Shown piece by piece: positions 1-9,283 of a DNA stretch of 64,000 nucleotides (position 1 is its first letter; each line of letters starts with the position of its first letter). The stretch spans positions 124,001 through 188,000 of the forward strand of contig NZ_VDCZ01000005.1 of the NCBI RefSeq assembly GCF_006491645.1. Direction: 5' to 3'. This DNA comes from Flavobacterium profundi. GTDB lineage: Bacteria > Bacteroidota > Bacteroidia > Flavobacteriales > Flavobacteriaceae. Both the position numbers and the translations under genes were made by a program. The notes under the pieces are model-generated. The model was not told the DNA's origin and did not search any database. It worked only from the letters and a program-made list of their open reading frames with translations.

Positions 1-904
1 TAGGATGAATGTTAATATCAATCGTATGTGGTGGAACTTTTAAATATAAGAAATAACTCGGCTGGTTGCCTTCTTTAAGCAAACCATCATAAGCACTCAT
101 GATAGCATGGTGTAAATACCCGCTTTTAATAAAACGATCGTTCACAAAAAAGAATTGTTCACTCCTACTCTTTTTAGCATATTCTGGCTTCCCGACAAAG
201 CCACTAATTGTTACTATTTCAGTATCTTCTGAAACAGGAACCAACTTCTCATTGGTACGACCTCCTAATATATTTACAATGCGTTGTCTATAATTTGAAG
301 AAGGTAAATTATAATTCTCAGAACCGTTATGAATTAGGGTAAAATAAATGGATGGATGTGCCAAAGCTACTCTTTGAAACTCATCCATAATGTGTTTCAT
401 CTCAACGGTTTCTGATTTTAAGAAATTACGTCGCGCAGGTATATTAAAAAAGAGATTTTTGACTAAGAAAGAAGTTCCTTTAGGCAAAACGGCTACTTCT
501 TGTGACACAAATTTACTGCCTTCAATAATAATATGATGTCCTAATTCTTCTTGATCTTGTTTGGTTTTTAATTCGACATGAGCAATCGCTGCAATAGAAG
601 CTAATGCTTCGCCACGAAAACCTTTGGTATGCAAATCAAATAAATCTTCTGCGTGACGTATTTTAGAAGTCGCATGACGTTCAAAGCACAAACGCGCATC
701 GGTTACACTCATTCCAATACCGTTATCGATAACTTGGATTAATGTTTTACCAGCGTCTTTAACAATTAATTTTATATCGGTTGCCTTAGCATCAATAGCA
801 TTTTCAAGTAGTTCTTTAACTACAGAAGCAGGTCGTTGAACCACCTCTCCTGCAGCAATCTGATTGGCAACATGATCGGGTAATAACTGAATAATACTAG
901 ACAT
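1..904 (-). CDS. mutL: DNA mismatch repair protein MutL, N-terminal part (cut by window edge)
   Basis: The reading frame starts with ATG at 902-904 and stays open to the window edge, giving about 300 residues of the N-terminal part. It shows the GHKL ATPase motifs of MutL: an ELLENAIDA segment with the catalytic Glu and Asn, DNGIGM, and [13 protein letters not shown], followed by the family's transducer region. MutL couples mismatch recognition by MutS to strand processing; the ATPase domain dimerises when ATP binds. The stop codon of the upstream small membrane-protein gene directly abuts this ATG with no gap, so the two are co-transcribed. The C-terminal dimerisation domain lies outside the window. 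Identification is firm. Confidence 0.96.
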   Translation of the reverse strand, partial: MSSIIQLLPDHVANQIAAGEVVQRPASVVKELLENAIDAKATDIKLIVKDAGKTLIQVIDNGIGMSVTDARLCFERHATSKIRHAEDLFDLHTKGFRGEALASIAAIAHVELKTKQDQEELGHHIIIEGSKFVSQEVAVLPKGTSFLVKNLFFNIPARRNFLKSETVEMKHIMDEFQRVALAHPSIYFTLIHNGSENYNLPSSNYRQRIVNILGGRTNEKLVPVSEDTEIVTISGFVGKPEYAKKSRSEQFFFVNDRFIKSGYLHHAIMSAYDGLLKEGNQPSYFLYLKVPPHTIDINIHP

Positions 905-1204
905 CTATTGTTTTTTAAAAATAGACAAATCAAAATCTATTATATACATAAAAAGCAATAATAAAACTAAAACTATAATTAAAATTCTTAGATTAAATTG
1001 CCTATTCCCTCTGTTTCTGCTATTTGCTCTTGCTTCACTCCAATGCGCCCTCAAATCGTTATAACTAACAGCATCTCTATCTTTTTTTATGATAGAATCA
1101 AAATCGTATAAATTATCGATTTTTTTTCCTTCATAGTGACGAGGCGTATAGTTAAACTTTTTATTTTTAGGCAATTTGAATTGACCTCTTCCAAATTTAA
1201 TCAT
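905..1204 (-). CDS. small single-pass membrane protein upstream of mutL
   Basis: A 99-residue protein with a basic, soluble N-terminal part of about 70 residues and one strong hydrophobic segment near residues 73-90, followed by a short acidic/basic tail. No enzymatic motif is visible and I do not recognise a named family. Its stop codon is immediately adjacent to the mutL start, and a TAnnTTTG promoter element lies 17 nt upstream of its ATG, so it is the first gene of a two-gene transcript with mutL. It is probably a conserved flavobacterial protein; a link to mismatch repair is only suggested by position. Confidence 0.7.
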   Translation of the reverse strand: MIKFGRGQFKLPKNKKFNYTPRHYEGKKIDNLYDFDSIIKKDRDAVSYNDLRAHWSEARANSRNRGNRQFNLRILIIVLVLLLLFMYIIDFDLSIFKKQ

Positions 1205-1220
1205 GCGTAATTATTTTTTT

Positions 1221-1228
1221 CAAATTTA
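1221..1228 (-). promoter_or_regulatory. -7 promoter element for the 905..1204-mutL transcript
   Basis: The minus strand reads TAAATTTG, matching the Bacteroidota -7 consensus TAnnTTTG, 17 nt before the ATG at 1204. No TTG at the usual -33 distance is seen. Confidence 0.5.
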
Positions 1229-1263
1229 CGGATTTTTACGCTTTTTTGTCTGAATTTTTTGTT

Positions 1264-1292
1264 AACAAAAAATCCCGAAAATTTCGGGATTT
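1264..1292 (-). terminator. intrinsic terminator of ribH
   Basis: Perfect 11-bp inverted repeat (AAATCCCGAAA / TTTCGGGATTT), followed on the minus strand by a T-rich run. It lies just after the ribH stop. Confidence 0.85.
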
Positions 1293-1312
1293 CATAAAGT
1301 AGTGAGTTTTTT

Positions 1313-1798
1313 TTATTTTCTATTTATATCAACCATTTTTATAGCAGCGATTGCCGCTTCAGTACCTTTATTACCGTGTTTTCCTCCACTTCTATCAATC
1401 GATTGTTGCATGGTATTATCTGTCAACAAACAAAAAATGGTAGGCACATCATATAATACGTTTAAGTCTTTAATTCCTTGGGTTACTCCATCACATACAA
1501 ATTCGAAATGCATGGTCTCGCCTTTAATGACACAACCTATTGCAATTACACAATCTACATGCTGCGTTTGAATCATTTTTTTAGATCCAAAAATTAACTC
1601 GAAACTTCCTGGAACATCCCAACGAATAATATTTTCTGGCAAAGTACCACAATCTAGTAAAGCAGCTTTAGCACCTTCAAAAAGACCATTAGTAATCGTA
1701 TCATTCCATTCTGAAACAACAATCCCAAATCGAAAGTCCTTCGCATTTGGGATTGTGTTTTTATCGTATTGAGATAAATTTTTATTTTCAGTAGCCAT
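1313..1798 (-). CDS. ribH: 6,7-dimethyl-8-ribityllumazine synthase
   Basis: A 161-residue lumazine synthase, the usual length for the icosahedral enzyme. It condenses 5-amino-6-ribitylaminouracil with 3,4-dihydroxy-2-butanone 4-phosphate in the penultimate step of riboflavin synthesis. Visible motifs: the substrate-stacking Trp in VSEWND (W31), VPGSFE around 62-67, the GCVIKGETMHFE segment with the catalytic His near 97, and the GGKHGNKG phosphate-binding loop. It follows the TPR protein gene after only 4 nt, so both share the promoter near 2609-2616, and it ends at a strong terminator. No FMN riboswitch is evident upstream. Confidence 0.97.
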   Translation of the reverse strand: MATENKNLSQYDKNTIPNAKDFRFGIVVSEWNDTITNGLFEGAKAALLDCGTLPENIIRWDVPGSFELIFGSKKMIQTQHVDCVIAIGCVIKGETMHFEFVCDGVTQGIKDLNVLYDVPTIFCLLTDNTMQQSIDRSGGKHGNKGTEAAIAAIKMVDINRK

Positions 1799-1802
1799 AA
1801 AC

Positions 1803-2585
1803 TTATTCTGTCATCGCAATTAAAGCATCAATATTAAGCGCTTCTCTTGATGTTTCATATTTTTCTTTGATAGTAGAAAACATCGCGTGAGCTTCTGCTT
1901 TTTTATTATTTAAGTAAGCTAATTGAGCAGCTTTCATTAAATATTTTGGAGCTGTAAAATCGTTTTCATCTACTTCAGAAGCTTTTTTATAAGATGCAAT
2001 AGCTTCATCCACTTTATTTAATTCAGAATAAGCATCTCCTAATGCACCTAAAGCAATTGCTTTTGTCATTACATCCTGTGCATCATACTTTAAAAGATAT
2101 TTTTCAGCATTTTTAAAATCTTTAATATGCAAATAAGCCATACCAGCGTAATAATTTGCTACATTACCAGCTTTTGAACCTGAATATTGTTCCGCTAAAT
2201 TAACTAATCCTAATTTTCCTTCTCCACCTTTAAGAGCTAAATTAAATAATGAGTCTGGATTTTGTGTATTGGTTAATGCCTCGTTAAAATAAACCTGAGC
2301 TTGGTAAATATCATTTAATGCTTGTTCTTGTTTTGGCTCTGCTACAAATTTATTAAACAATATGTATCCTACTGCAGCTAATGCAATTACACCAACAATT
2401 CCTAAAATTACTTTTTGGTTTTTAGCCACCCATTCCTCTGTTCTAGAAGCCGTAGCATCAAGTTTATTAAATACTTCTTCTGTAGTACTTTCACCTGATT
2501 CTAACACTTCATCAAATTCATTTTCGTTTTCTAAAACTTCTTTTGGTTTTGGTGTTTTATAACCTCTTTTGTTATATGTTGCCAT
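1803..2585 (-). CDS. membrane-anchored tetratricopeptide repeat protein
   Basis: 260 residues: a charged cytoplasmic N-terminus (about 55 residues), one transmembrane helix near 59-77, then a helical tail with TPR-like repeats (YYAGMAYLHIKDFKNAEKYL; ALGDAYSELNKVDEAIASYKKA). This topology resembles YfgM-type proteins that sit at the Sec translocon or assist envelope protein folding, but similarity of function is an inference. The gene is the first of a transcript with ribH. The ATG at 2585 lies 24 nt after a TAnnTTTG element, consistent with the chosen start. Confidence 0.8.
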   Translation of the reverse strand: MATYNKRGYKTPKPKEVLENENEFDEVLESGESTTEEVFNKLDATASRTEEWVAKNQKVILGIVGVIALAAVGYILFNKFVAEPKQEQALNDIYQAQVYFNEALTNTQNPDSLFNLALKGGEGKLGLVNLAEQYSGSKAGNVANYYAGMAYLHIKDFKNAEKYLLKYDAQDVMTKAIALGALGDAYSELNKVDEAIASYKKASEVDENDFTAPKYLMKAAQLAYLNNKKAEAHAMFSTIKEKYETSREALNIDALIAMTE

Positions 2586-2608
2586 TTATAATACATTTAT
2601 TAGAGGTG

Positions 2609-2640
2609 CAAAAATATAATTTTTATTCAAACACACACAA
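2609..2640 (-). promoter_or_regulatory. promoter of the TPR-ribH transcript
   Basis: Minus strand TATTTTTG (2609-2616) matches TAnnTTTG; a TTG at 2638-2640 lies 21 nt upstream of it, within the usual spacer range. Confidence 0.55.
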
Positions 2641-2808
2641 AAAATATTTTAAAATAATCAATATTTAGACAAGAAACCTAGGAATACCAGAATTCGCTTA
2701 CATTTTAATTGTTAATTTATAGAAGAAATAGTACTTAAAAATACTTCATAATTTTATCCTTTTTTCTTATTTTTAATAAAAAGACTTCCAATATCTTTTA
2801 TTTACTAT

Positions 2809-2816
2809 TACTTTTG
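2809..2816 (+). promoter_or_regulatory. -7 promoter element of recF
   Basis: TACTTTTG matches TAnnTTTG exactly. It contains the TTG (2814-2816) that would be the longest possible recF start, so that codon cannot be in the transcript; initiation should be around 2820. Confidence 0.65.
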
Positions 2817-2846
2817 CAATCTGTTTACTTAAAAGAAATCTCGCTT

Positions 2847-3926
2847 GTGTTTTTAAAACATCTCACACTATTAAATTATAAGAATATTGCTTCAAAATCC
2901 TTAGATTTTGACAGCAAGATTAATTGTTTTGTAGGAAAAAACGGCGTTGGAAAAACCAATATTTTAGATGCTATTTATCATTTGGCTTATGGAAAAAGCT
3001 ATTTCAACCCATTAGCTACTCAAAATATCAAACACGAAGAAGACTTTTTTTTATTAGATGCCGTATTTATAAAAAAGGATACCGAAGAAAAAATTTCTTG
3101 CAGCATTAAAAGAGGACAAAAAAAAATAATCAAACGTAATAATAAAATATACGATAAGCTTTCGGAACACATCGGTTTTATTCCACTCGTAATTATTTCT
3201 CCCTCAGATACAGATTTAATCATTGAAGGCAGTGAAACTAGAAGAAAATTCTTAGACAGCGTGCTTTCCACTTTAGACCATCATTATTTAAATGAGTTAA
3301 TTCAATATCAAAAATTACTCGCACAAAGAAATGCATTGCTAAAATATTTTGCTCTTAATCAAGTTTTTGATAAAGACAATCTTTCGATTTACGACGAACA
3401 ATTAGAACCTATTGGAAAAAATATTTACGAGAAAAGACAAAATTTTATCCATCAGTTTACTCCTATTTTTCAAAAGTATCACGCCATCATAACCAATCAA
3501 AATGAAACGGTTCAATTGGTGTACCAAAGTCAGCTAACAGAAGCAAGCATGAGCGAATTATTTACTCAAAACCTATCCAAAGACAGGGCTTTACAATATA
3601 CTAGTAGTGGTATTCACAAAGATGACCTTTCCTTTGAAATTGAAGGATATCCCATTAAAAAATTTGGGTCTCAAGGGCAACAAAAGTCCTTTTTAATTGC
3701 TTTAAAATTGGCTCAATTTGAATTTATCAAAGAACAAAGTGGAGAACTACCCATCTTATTATTTGATGATATTTTTGATAAACTAGATGAAAGTCGGGTA
3801 GAAAAAATTGTTTCTATGGTGAATGATTCAGTTTTTGGACAAATATTCATTTCCGATACGCATGCAGCACGCACGGAAGAAATTATTAAAAGCACCCATC
3901 AATCGTATCGTCTTTACAATCTTTAA
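2847..3926 (+). CDS. recF: DNA replication and repair protein RecF
   Basis: RecF loads or supports RecA at gaps together with RecO and RecR. With the GTG start at 2847 the protein has 359 residues, the normal RecF length, and begins like its relatives ([12 protein letters not shown]). Walker A (GKNGVGKTN) lies near residues 30-38, the ABC-type signature (GSQGQQKS) is in the C-terminal third, and Walker B is [14 protein letters not shown] longer frame could start at TTG 2814, but that codon lies inside the TACTTTTG promoter element, so I reject it. The next gene, murB, begins 50 nt downstream. Confidence 0.95.
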   Translation: MFLKHLTLLNYKNIASKSLDFDSKINCFVGKNGVGKTNILDAIYHLAYGKSYFNPLATQNIKHEEDFFLLDAVFIKKDTEEKISCSIKRGQKKIIKRNNKIYDKLSEHIGFIPLVIISPSDTDLIIEGSETRRKFLDSVLSTLDHHYLNELIQYQKLLAQRNALLKYFALNQVFDKDNLSIYDEQLEPIGKNIYEKRQNFIHQFTPIFQKYHAIITNQNETVQLVYQSQLTEASMSELFTQNLSKDRALQYTSSGIHKDDLSFEIEGYPIKKFGSQGQQKSFLIALKLAQFEFIKEQSGELPILLFDDIFDKLDESRVEKIVSMVNDSVFGQIFISDTHAARTEEIIKSTHQSYRLYNL

Positions 3927-3976
3927 TTACTTCACGATAAATTAGTATTTTTACGTCATTAAAATGCAACACTCTT

Positions 3977-4984
3977 ATGATTTTTGAAAACAATTTCTCT
4001 CTACAACCTTATAACACTTTTCGCATAAATGCACTAGCAAAACAATTTGTAGCGGTACATTCCAAAGAAGAATTAGCCTCTGTTTTACAAAATCACAATG
4101 ATATTTTTATTTTAGGAGGTGGTAGCAATATGTTACTAACTCAAAATATTAATAAATTAGTAGTTCATGTTGCTTTAAAAGGAATAGAAATTGTAGATAC
4201 TAATGATGATTTTGTCTGGGTCAAAGCACAAGCTGGGGAAAACTGGCATGAATTTGTTTTGTATTGCATTGAAAAGAATTATGGAGGTCTTGAAAATCTT
4301 TCTTTAATTCCCGGAAATGTAGGAACAACCCCAATTCAAAATATTGGTGCTTATGGAGTAGAAATCAAAGATACCTTCTTTTGTTGTGAAGCCATGGAAA
4401 TCGCTTCACAAAAAATAGTCACATTTGATAAAGAAAGTTGCGCATTTGGTTATAGAGAAAGTGTATTTAAAAATGAATTGACAAACCAATACATTATTAC
4501 TTCGGTTACTTTTAAGTTAACCAAAAAAAATCACACCTTAAATACTTCTTATGGAGCTATTGAAGAGCAACTAGCCAAACAAAACATTAGCAATCCTACC
4601 TTAAAAGAAGTGAGTAATGCAGTAATTGCAATACGACAAAGCAAACTTCCAGACCCAAAAGAACTTGGAAACAGCGGAAGTTTTTTTAAAAACCCAATTG
4701 TTCCAAAACAATTATACGAACAAGTAAAATTGAAATTTCCAAATATGCCTCATTACCCAGTTTCAGAAACTGAAGTTAAGGTTCCCGCTGGCTGGCTTAT
4801 TGAACAAGCTGGTTTTAAAGGCAAACGCTTTGGCGATGCAGGTATTCATAAAAACCAGGCGTTAGTCTTAGTTAATTATGGTACTGCAACAGGTGCAGAA
4901 ATTTTAGCAGTAGCACAAAATATTCAAAAAACGATTTTAGAACAATTTGGAATTTCAATTGAAGCAGAAGTAAATATTATCTAA
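3977..4984 (+). CDS. murB: UDP-N-acetylmuramate dehydrogenase
   Basis: 335 residues, the length of type I (E. coli-like) MurB. The enzyme reduces UDP-GlcNAc-enolpyruvate to UDP-MurNAc with NADPH and bound FAD in the cytoplasmic stage of peptidoglycan synthesis. Motifs: LGGGSNML for FAD binding near 46-53, IPGNVGTTPIQNIGAYG, the loop FGYRES typical of type I enzymes, GSFFKNP with the proton-donor Ser (about 235), and a C-terminal Glu in EAEVNII. No clear promoter is visible in the 50 nt after recF, so read-through is likely. Confidence 0.97.
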   Translation: MIFENNFSLQPYNTFRINALAKQFVAVHSKEELASVLQNHNDIFILGGGSNMLLTQNINKLVVHVALKGIEIVDTNDDFVWVKAQAGENWHEFVLYCIEKNYGGLENLSLIPGNVGTTPIQNIGAYGVEIKDTFFCCEAMEIASQKIVTFDKESCAFGYRESVFKNELTNQYIITSVTFKLTKKNHTLNTSYGAIEEQLAKQNISNPTLKEVSNAVIAIRQSKLPDPKELGNSGSFFKNPIVPKQLYEQVKLKFPNMPHYPVSETEVKVPAGWLIEQAGFKGKRFGDAGIHKNQALVLVNYGTATGAEILAVAQNIQKTILEQFGISIEAEVNII

Positions 4985-5038
4985 TTTGGATTTCACAAAT
5001 TAAAAGTAACAAATCCCTTTTTAAAAATTGTTTTTTTG

Positions 5039-5046
5039 TATCTTTG
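5039..5046 (+). promoter_or_regulatory. -7 promoter element of the 5072-6972 operon
   Basis: TATCTTTG, a perfect TAnnTTTG, 25 nt before the ATG at 5072. Confidence 0.55.
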
Positions 5047-5071
5047 TACCAGCTAATTTTTATTTACAGAG

Positions 5072-5275
5072 ATGAAATTAATTTTACTTACAATAGGTCT
5101 TCTTGCTGTTGCTGTTCTTGGCATCACAATAAAAATTTGGGGAAAAAAAGACGGTAAATTTGCGGGTACTTGTGCAAGTCAGAGTCCTTTTTTAAATCCT
5201 GATGGAGAAAACTGTAGCTTTTGTGGTAAAACACCAGAAGAAATGAAAGACTGCAAAGAAAATTCGCATTCCTAA
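5072..5275 (+). CDS. small membrane-anchored protein with conserved cysteines
   Basis: 67 residues: an N-terminal hydrophobic helix (about 2-22), then a short tail with four cysteines (C34, C48, C51, C61), including CSFCGK, which looks like half of a zinc ribbon or a redox/metal site. The helix is not followed by a lipobox. I do not recognise a named family. It is the first gene of a probable operon with a glycosyltransferase (gap 15 nt) and a sigma factor, and it has its own promoter. Real coding is supported by the promoter, the position and the sensible membrane-plus-Cys design. Confidence 0.7.
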   Translation: MKLILLTIGLLAVAVLGITIKIWGKKDGKFAGTCASQSPFLNPDGENCSFCGKTPEEMKDCKENSHS

Positions 5276-5290
5276 TTTTAGATTTCTATT

Positions 5291-6400
5291 ATGATTTTTA
5301 CCATCTTACTAATTGCATTAGCAGTTGTTGTTGGCATCCAATTTGTTTATTACGTATTTATTTTGGGACGTTTTTCTTTTGCTAAAGCACAACAAATAAC
5401 CGCTAACGCCACTCCTGTTTCTGTTATAGTTTGTGCCAAAAATGAGGCCGAAAATATTAAAAAGCTTTTTCCTATTTTGATGCATCAAAATTATCCTACC
5501 TACGAAGTAGTCTTAATTGACGATGCCTCAACCGATGAAACTTTAGAATTATTTGAAGCATATGAAAAAGAATATGCCAATGTAAAAGTGGTAAAAGTTC
5601 AAAATAACGAAACATTTTGGGCCAATAAAAAATACGCGTTAACTTTAGGTATTAAAGTAGCCAAATATGGAAATTTACTTTTTACTGATGCCGATTGCGT
5701 TCCTAATTCTAGTAATTGGATAAGCCATATGAGTAGCCAGTTTTCAGAGAAGAAACAAATTATTTTAGGCTACGGTGCCTACGAAAAAATTAAAAATTCT
5801 TTTTTAAACAAAATCATCCGTTTTGAAACCTTATTGACCGCTACACAATATTTTGGCTGGGCAAAATCCGGAAAACCCTATATGGGCGTAGGTCGTAATT
5901 TAGCCTATCAAAAAGAACTATTTTTAAATTCAGGAGGATTTGTAAATCATATGAAAATACGTTCTGGTGATGATGATTTATTTATAAATCAAGTAAGCAA
6001 TAGTTCGAATACAGCTGTTTGTTACACACCAGAAAGTTTTACCTATTCAGAACCTAAAAAAACATTTTCAACTTGGTTCAATCAAAAAAGAAGACATGTT
6101 TCAACAGCAAAAATGTATACCGCTTTTGATCGTTTTCAATTAGGGCTTTTTTACTCTAGCCAATTACTCTTTGTTTTACTTACCATTATTTTACTCGTTT
6201 TTCAGCACGAATGGTTACTCGTATTAGGGTTAGTCATTTTGAGATATCTTTTCACATGGATCAGTTTAGGTTATGCTGCTGGAAAGTTAGATGAAAAAGA
6301 CACTTTGATTTGGTATCCTATTATAGAAATAATACTTATCTTCACACAACTGAATGTTTTTTTTACTAATCTTTTTTCAAAACCGGTACATTGGAAATAA
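5291..6400 (+). CDS. membrane-associated family 2 glycosyltransferase
   Basis: 369 residues. One N-terminal transmembrane helix, then a GT-A domain: VSVIVCAKNEAENI at the start of the nucleotide-binding fold, VLIDDASTD, the metal-binding DADC, GDDD in the acceptor part, and a QKRRH motif matching the Q/RxxRW-type element. Two to three hydrophobic helices follow at the C-terminus. Such proteins transfer a sugar to a lipid or growing polysaccharide at the inner membrane; donor and acceptor cannot be read from the sequence. The end of the gene overlaps the sigma factor gene by 10 nt if that gene starts at TTG 6391. Confidence 0.88.
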   Translation: MIFTILLIALAVVVGIQFVYYVFILGRFSFAKAQQITANATPVSVIVCAKNEAENIKKLFPILMHQNYPTYEVVLIDDASTDETLELFEAYEKEYANVKVVKVQNNETFWANKKYALTLGIKVAKYGNLLFTDADCVPNSSNWISHMSSQFSEKKQIILGYGAYEKIKNSFLNKIIRFETLLTATQYFGWAKSGKPYMGVGRNLAYQKELFLNSGGFVNHMKIRSGDDDLFINQVSNSSNTAVCYTPESFTYSEPKKTFSTWFNQKRRHVSTAKMYTAFDRFQLGLFYSSQLLFVLLTIILLVFQHEWLLVLGLVILRYLFTWISLGYAAGKLDEKDTLIWYPIIEIILIFTQLNVFFTNLFSKPVHWK

Positions 6401-6972
6401 ATTCTGAAATTATTCAAAAAAACATTGAACTTGCTAAAACTGGCGATCAAGTAGCTTTTACCTTTCTATTGGATTTTTTTTGGAATGAAGTCTATGGCTT
6501 TATGCTAAAAAGAACAGAAAACGAAACAGATACAGACGACATCACCATTGAAACCTTTGCTAAAGCATTCGATAAAATTGCAAGTTATAATCCTGAATTT
6601 GGATTTAATACTTGGCTAATTACAATTGCAAAAAATGTACACATCGACATGCTTCGTAAGAAAAAATCTTCTTTATTTATTGAAATTTCAGATGAGGATG
6701 ACGATCGTGCTTTTAATGTTGTAGATGAAACGCCTTCCATTGAAGACGAAATAATTACCGAACAAAACCTTTCTCAATTATTGAATTACATTAAAAAATT
6801 AAAGCCAGCCTATCAAGAAGTGATTCAATTGCGTTATTTTCAAGAAATGAGTTATCAAGATATGGCAGAAACTTTGGAGGAACCACTCAATAATATCAAA
6901 ATAAAACTACTACGTGCTAAAAAATTATTAGCCGAAATTATTACCAAAAAAGAGAAGAAAAAAACAAAATAA
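6391..6972 (+). CDS. RNA polymerase sigma factor, sigma-70/ECF type
   Basis: 193 residues with sigma region 2 (TDDITIETFAKAFDKIASYNPEFGFNTWL) and region 4 (the helix-turn-helix in YQEVIQLRYFQEMSYQDMAETL), and no region 3, as in ECF sigma factors. The only start giving the full region 2 context is TTG at 6391, inside the last codons of the glycosyltransferase gene, which implies translational coupling. No anti-sigma gene is adjacent; the upstream small Cys protein is a membrane protein but shows no anti-sigma fold that I can see. Its regulon is unknown. Confidence 0.88.
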   Translation: MEINSEIIQKNIELAKTGDQVAFTFLLDFFWNEVYGFMLKRTENETDTDDITIETFAKAFDKIASYNPEFGFNTWLITIAKNVHIDMLRKKKSSLFIEISDEDDDRAFNVVDETPSIEDEIITEQNLSQLLNYIKKLKPAYQEVIQLRYFQEMSYQDMAETLEEPLNNIKIKLLRAKKLLAEIITKKEKKKTK

Positions 6973-6978
6973 CTTTTC

Positions 6979-6986
6979 TATATTTG
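6979..6986 (+). promoter_or_regulatory. -7 promoter element of the MFS transporter gene
   Basis: TATATTTG matches TAnnTTTG, 23 nt before the ATG at 7010. Confidence 0.5.
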
Positions 6987-7009
6987 GCAACCAACCAACA
7001 TAGCATGTT

Positions 7010-8254
7010 ATGCAAGATTTTACCATTTCTCAGAAGCTAAAACATTTATTTTCACTTCCTGTAATTGTAGCTGCTTTAGGCTATTTTGTAGACATTTATG
7101 ATTTATTACTCTTTGGAATTGTAAGAGTTCCTAGCTTAGAAGCATTGGGATTAGATGCCAATGTTGCGGGATCAACGATTTTAAACTACCAAATGGTTGG
7201 CTTATTAATTGGAGGTATTATTTGGGGGGTTTTCGGTGATAAAAAAGGAAGATTATCGGTACTTTTTGGTTCCATTTTAGTGTATTCATTAGCGAATATT
7301 GCCTGCGGTTTTTTACCTTATTTCCCTAAAGACAATTTAATAACAATATATGCTTTATTACGCTTTGTAGCAGGAATTGGCTTAGCAGGAGAACTAGGTG
7401 CTGGAATTACTTTGGTTTCCGAATCTTTACCAAAAGAATTAAGAGCCATTGGCACCTCTATTGTAGCGGGTTTTGGATTATTAGGAGCCGTGGTGGCTCA
7501 ATTAACTGTAGAACTTGCTGGCGATTGGACCATTGCCTATTTTGTAGGTGGTGGTTTAGGCTTACTCCTTTTATTTCTACGCGTTGGAGTAGTTGAATCT
7601 GGCATATATAAAGACATCAAAAAATCAGAAACCATTCAAAAAGGTAATATTTTATTATTTGTGACCAATACAAGTCGTTTTGTAAAATATTTAAAGTGTA
7701 TTGCTATCGGACTACCCACATGGTTTTGTGTTGGGATTTTAGCGGTAATGGGAAATCAATTCGCTCCAGCTTTTGGAATCGAAAACATCAACCCAGGAAG
7801 AGCTATTATGTGGACGTATATTGGTATTTCTGTTGGTGATTTTGCTAGCGGCTTTATCTCACATTGGTTACATTCTAGAAAAAAAGCTATTTTTTACATG
7901 ATGCTTTTTACCCTTGTAGGTGTTTGTCTCATGCTTTTTGGAGGAACCAAAACAGAAAACATGTATTATTTTTACTGTGCTTGGCTTGGTTTAGGTACAG
8001 GTTATTGGGCCATGTTTGTGACTGTAGGTGCCGAACAATTTGGCACTAACATTAGAAGTACGGCTGCCACTACAATACCAAATATGGTAAGAGGCCTACT
8101 TCCAGTTATGTTGATTAGCTTTAATTATTTAAAAATCTCAAATGGTGTTGTTTTAGCTGCTGCCATTGTAGGCCTTGTGGTTTTTATTTTGGCTATTTAT
8201 GCTACCTTAACGATTCCAGAAACGCACAATACCGATTTAGATTTTGTTGAGTAA
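7010..8254 (+). CDS. MFS transporter
   Basis: 414 residues, about twelve hydrophobic segments, with the major-facilitator loop signature GDKKGRLS between helices 2 and 3 and the conserved acidic start FVDIYDLLLFG in helix 1. The loop GAGITLVSESLPKELRAIGTS near helix 5 resembles the sugar/organic-acid porter branch. Substrate cannot be told from the sequence. It has its own promoter and is followed by lipA with no shared terminator in between. It acts in the inner membrane, presumably as a proton-coupled importer or exporter. Confidence 0.88.
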   Translation: MQDFTISQKLKHLFSLPVIVAALGYFVDIYDLLLFGIVRVPSLEALGLDANVAGSTILNYQMVGLLIGGIIWGVFGDKKGRLSVLFGSILVYSLANIACGFLPYFPKDNLITIYALLRFVAGIGLAGELGAGITLVSESLPKELRAIGTSIVAGFGLLGAVVAQLTVELAGDWTIAYFVGGGLGLLLLFLRVGVVESGIYKDIKKSETIQKGNILLFVTNTSRFVKYLKCIAIGLPTWFCVGILAVMGNQFAPAFGIENINPGRAIMWTYIGISVGDFASGFISHWLHSRKKAIFYMMLFTLVGVCLMLFGGTKTENMYYFYCAWLGLGTGYWAMFVTVGAEQFGTNIRSTAATTIPNMVRGLLPVMLISFNYLKISNGVVLAAAIVGLVVFILAIYATLTIPETHNTDLDFVE

Positions 8255-8331
8255 TACATTCTTACTTTGTCGTTATGATTAAAAACAATAACAAATCCTA
8301 ACAATTTCATAAAGTTTGTAATTTTTCTAAT

Positions 8332-8354
8332 TTCTAACTTCTAACTTCTAACTT
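8332..8354. repeat. 7-bp tandem repeat (TTCTAAC x3) before lipA
   Basis: Three perfect copies of TTCTAAC followed by a partial TTC, ending 5 nt before the lipA -7 element. The array covers the place where the -33 element would be. Confidence 0.75.
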
Positions 8355-8359
8355 CTTTT

Positions 8360-8367
8360 TATCTTTG
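8360..8367 (+). promoter_or_regulatory. -7 promoter element of lipA
   Basis: TATCTTTG, a perfect TAnnTTTG, 18 nt before the lipA ATG at 8386. Confidence 0.6.
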
Positions 8368-8385
8368 TAGCTCAAATTGATTAGA

Positions 8386-9261
8386 ATGGAATCGGTATTA
8401 AATAATGTTTTTCCACCAAAGGAACCCAAACCAAAATGGTTGCGTGTTAAATTACCTACTGGAAAAAAATATACAGAATTAAGAGGTTTAGTAGACAAAT
8501 ATAAATTAAACACCATTTGTACGTCAGGTAGCTGTCCTAACATGGGTGAATGTTGGGGAGAAGGTACCGCTACATTTATGATTTTAGGAAATGTATGTAC
8601 GCGTTCTTGCGGTTTTTGTGGGGTAAAAACAGGACGACCAGAAACAGTAGATTGGGACGAACCTGAAAAAGTAGCACGCTCAATCAAATTAATGAAAATT
8701 AAACATGCGGTTATAACGAGTGTGGATCGAGACGATATTAAAGATATGGGATCTATTATTTGGGCGGAAACGGTGAAAGCCATTCGCAGAATGAATCCAA
8801 ATACGACTTTAGAAACTTTAATTCCTGATTTTCAAGGAAACGAAAGAAATTTAGATCGCATCGTAGCTGTTGCACCAGAGGTAGTTTCTCACAATATGGA
8901 AACTGTAAAACGATTGACTCGTGAAGTGCGCATTCAAGCGAAATACGAAAGAAGTTTGGAAGTACTTCGTTATTTAAAACAACAAGGTATTAAAAGAACC
9001 AAATCAGGAATCATGTTAGGTTTAGGAGAAACTGAAGAAGAGGTGATTCAAACGTTACATGATTTAAGAGATGCAAATGTTGACATTGTAACCATTGGAC
9101 AATATTTGCAACCCAGTAAAAAACATTTACCTGTAAAAGAATTTATCAAACCAGAACAATTTGAAAAATACGAAAAAATTGGTAAAGAATTAGGTTTTAG
9201 GCATGTCGAAAGTGGAGCGCTTGTTCGTTCTTCTTACCATGCTGAAAAACACATTCATTAA
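8386..9261 (+). CDS. lipA: lipoyl synthase
   Basis: 291 residues from the ATG at 8386. LipA inserts two sulfur atoms into octanoyl groups carried by lipoyl domains. Both iron-sulfur sites are complete: the auxiliary cluster motif [12 protein letters not shown] (C45, C50, C56) and the radical-SAM motif CTRSCGFC (C71, C75, C78); the C-terminal RSSY serine that ligates the auxiliary cluster is also present. The longer TTG start at 8377 would sit about at the transcription start and lacks support. The partner lipB is in this window at 53.2-53.9 kb rather than adjacent. The gene ends in a bidirectional terminator. Confidence 0.98.
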   Translation: MESVLNNVFPPKEPKPKWLRVKLPTGKKYTELRGLVDKYKLNTICTSGSCPNMGECWGEGTATFMILGNVCTRSCGFCGVKTGRPETVDWDEPEKVARSIKLMKIKHAVITSVDRDDIKDMGSIIWAETVKAIRRMNPNTTLETLIPDFQGNERNLDRIVAVAPEVVSHNMETVKRLTREVRIQAKYERSLEVLRYLKQQGIKRTKSGIMLGLGETEEEVIQTLHDLRDANVDIVTIGQYLQPSKKHLPVKEFIKPEQFEKYEKIGKELGFRHVESGALVRSSYHAEKHIH

Positions 9262-9283
9262 GTCATAATCTAATTTATATAAA

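Noticed and set aside
8334..8783. 149-residue minus-strand frame
   Set aside because: Antisense to the lipA start and runs through its promoter repeat; no family resemblance.
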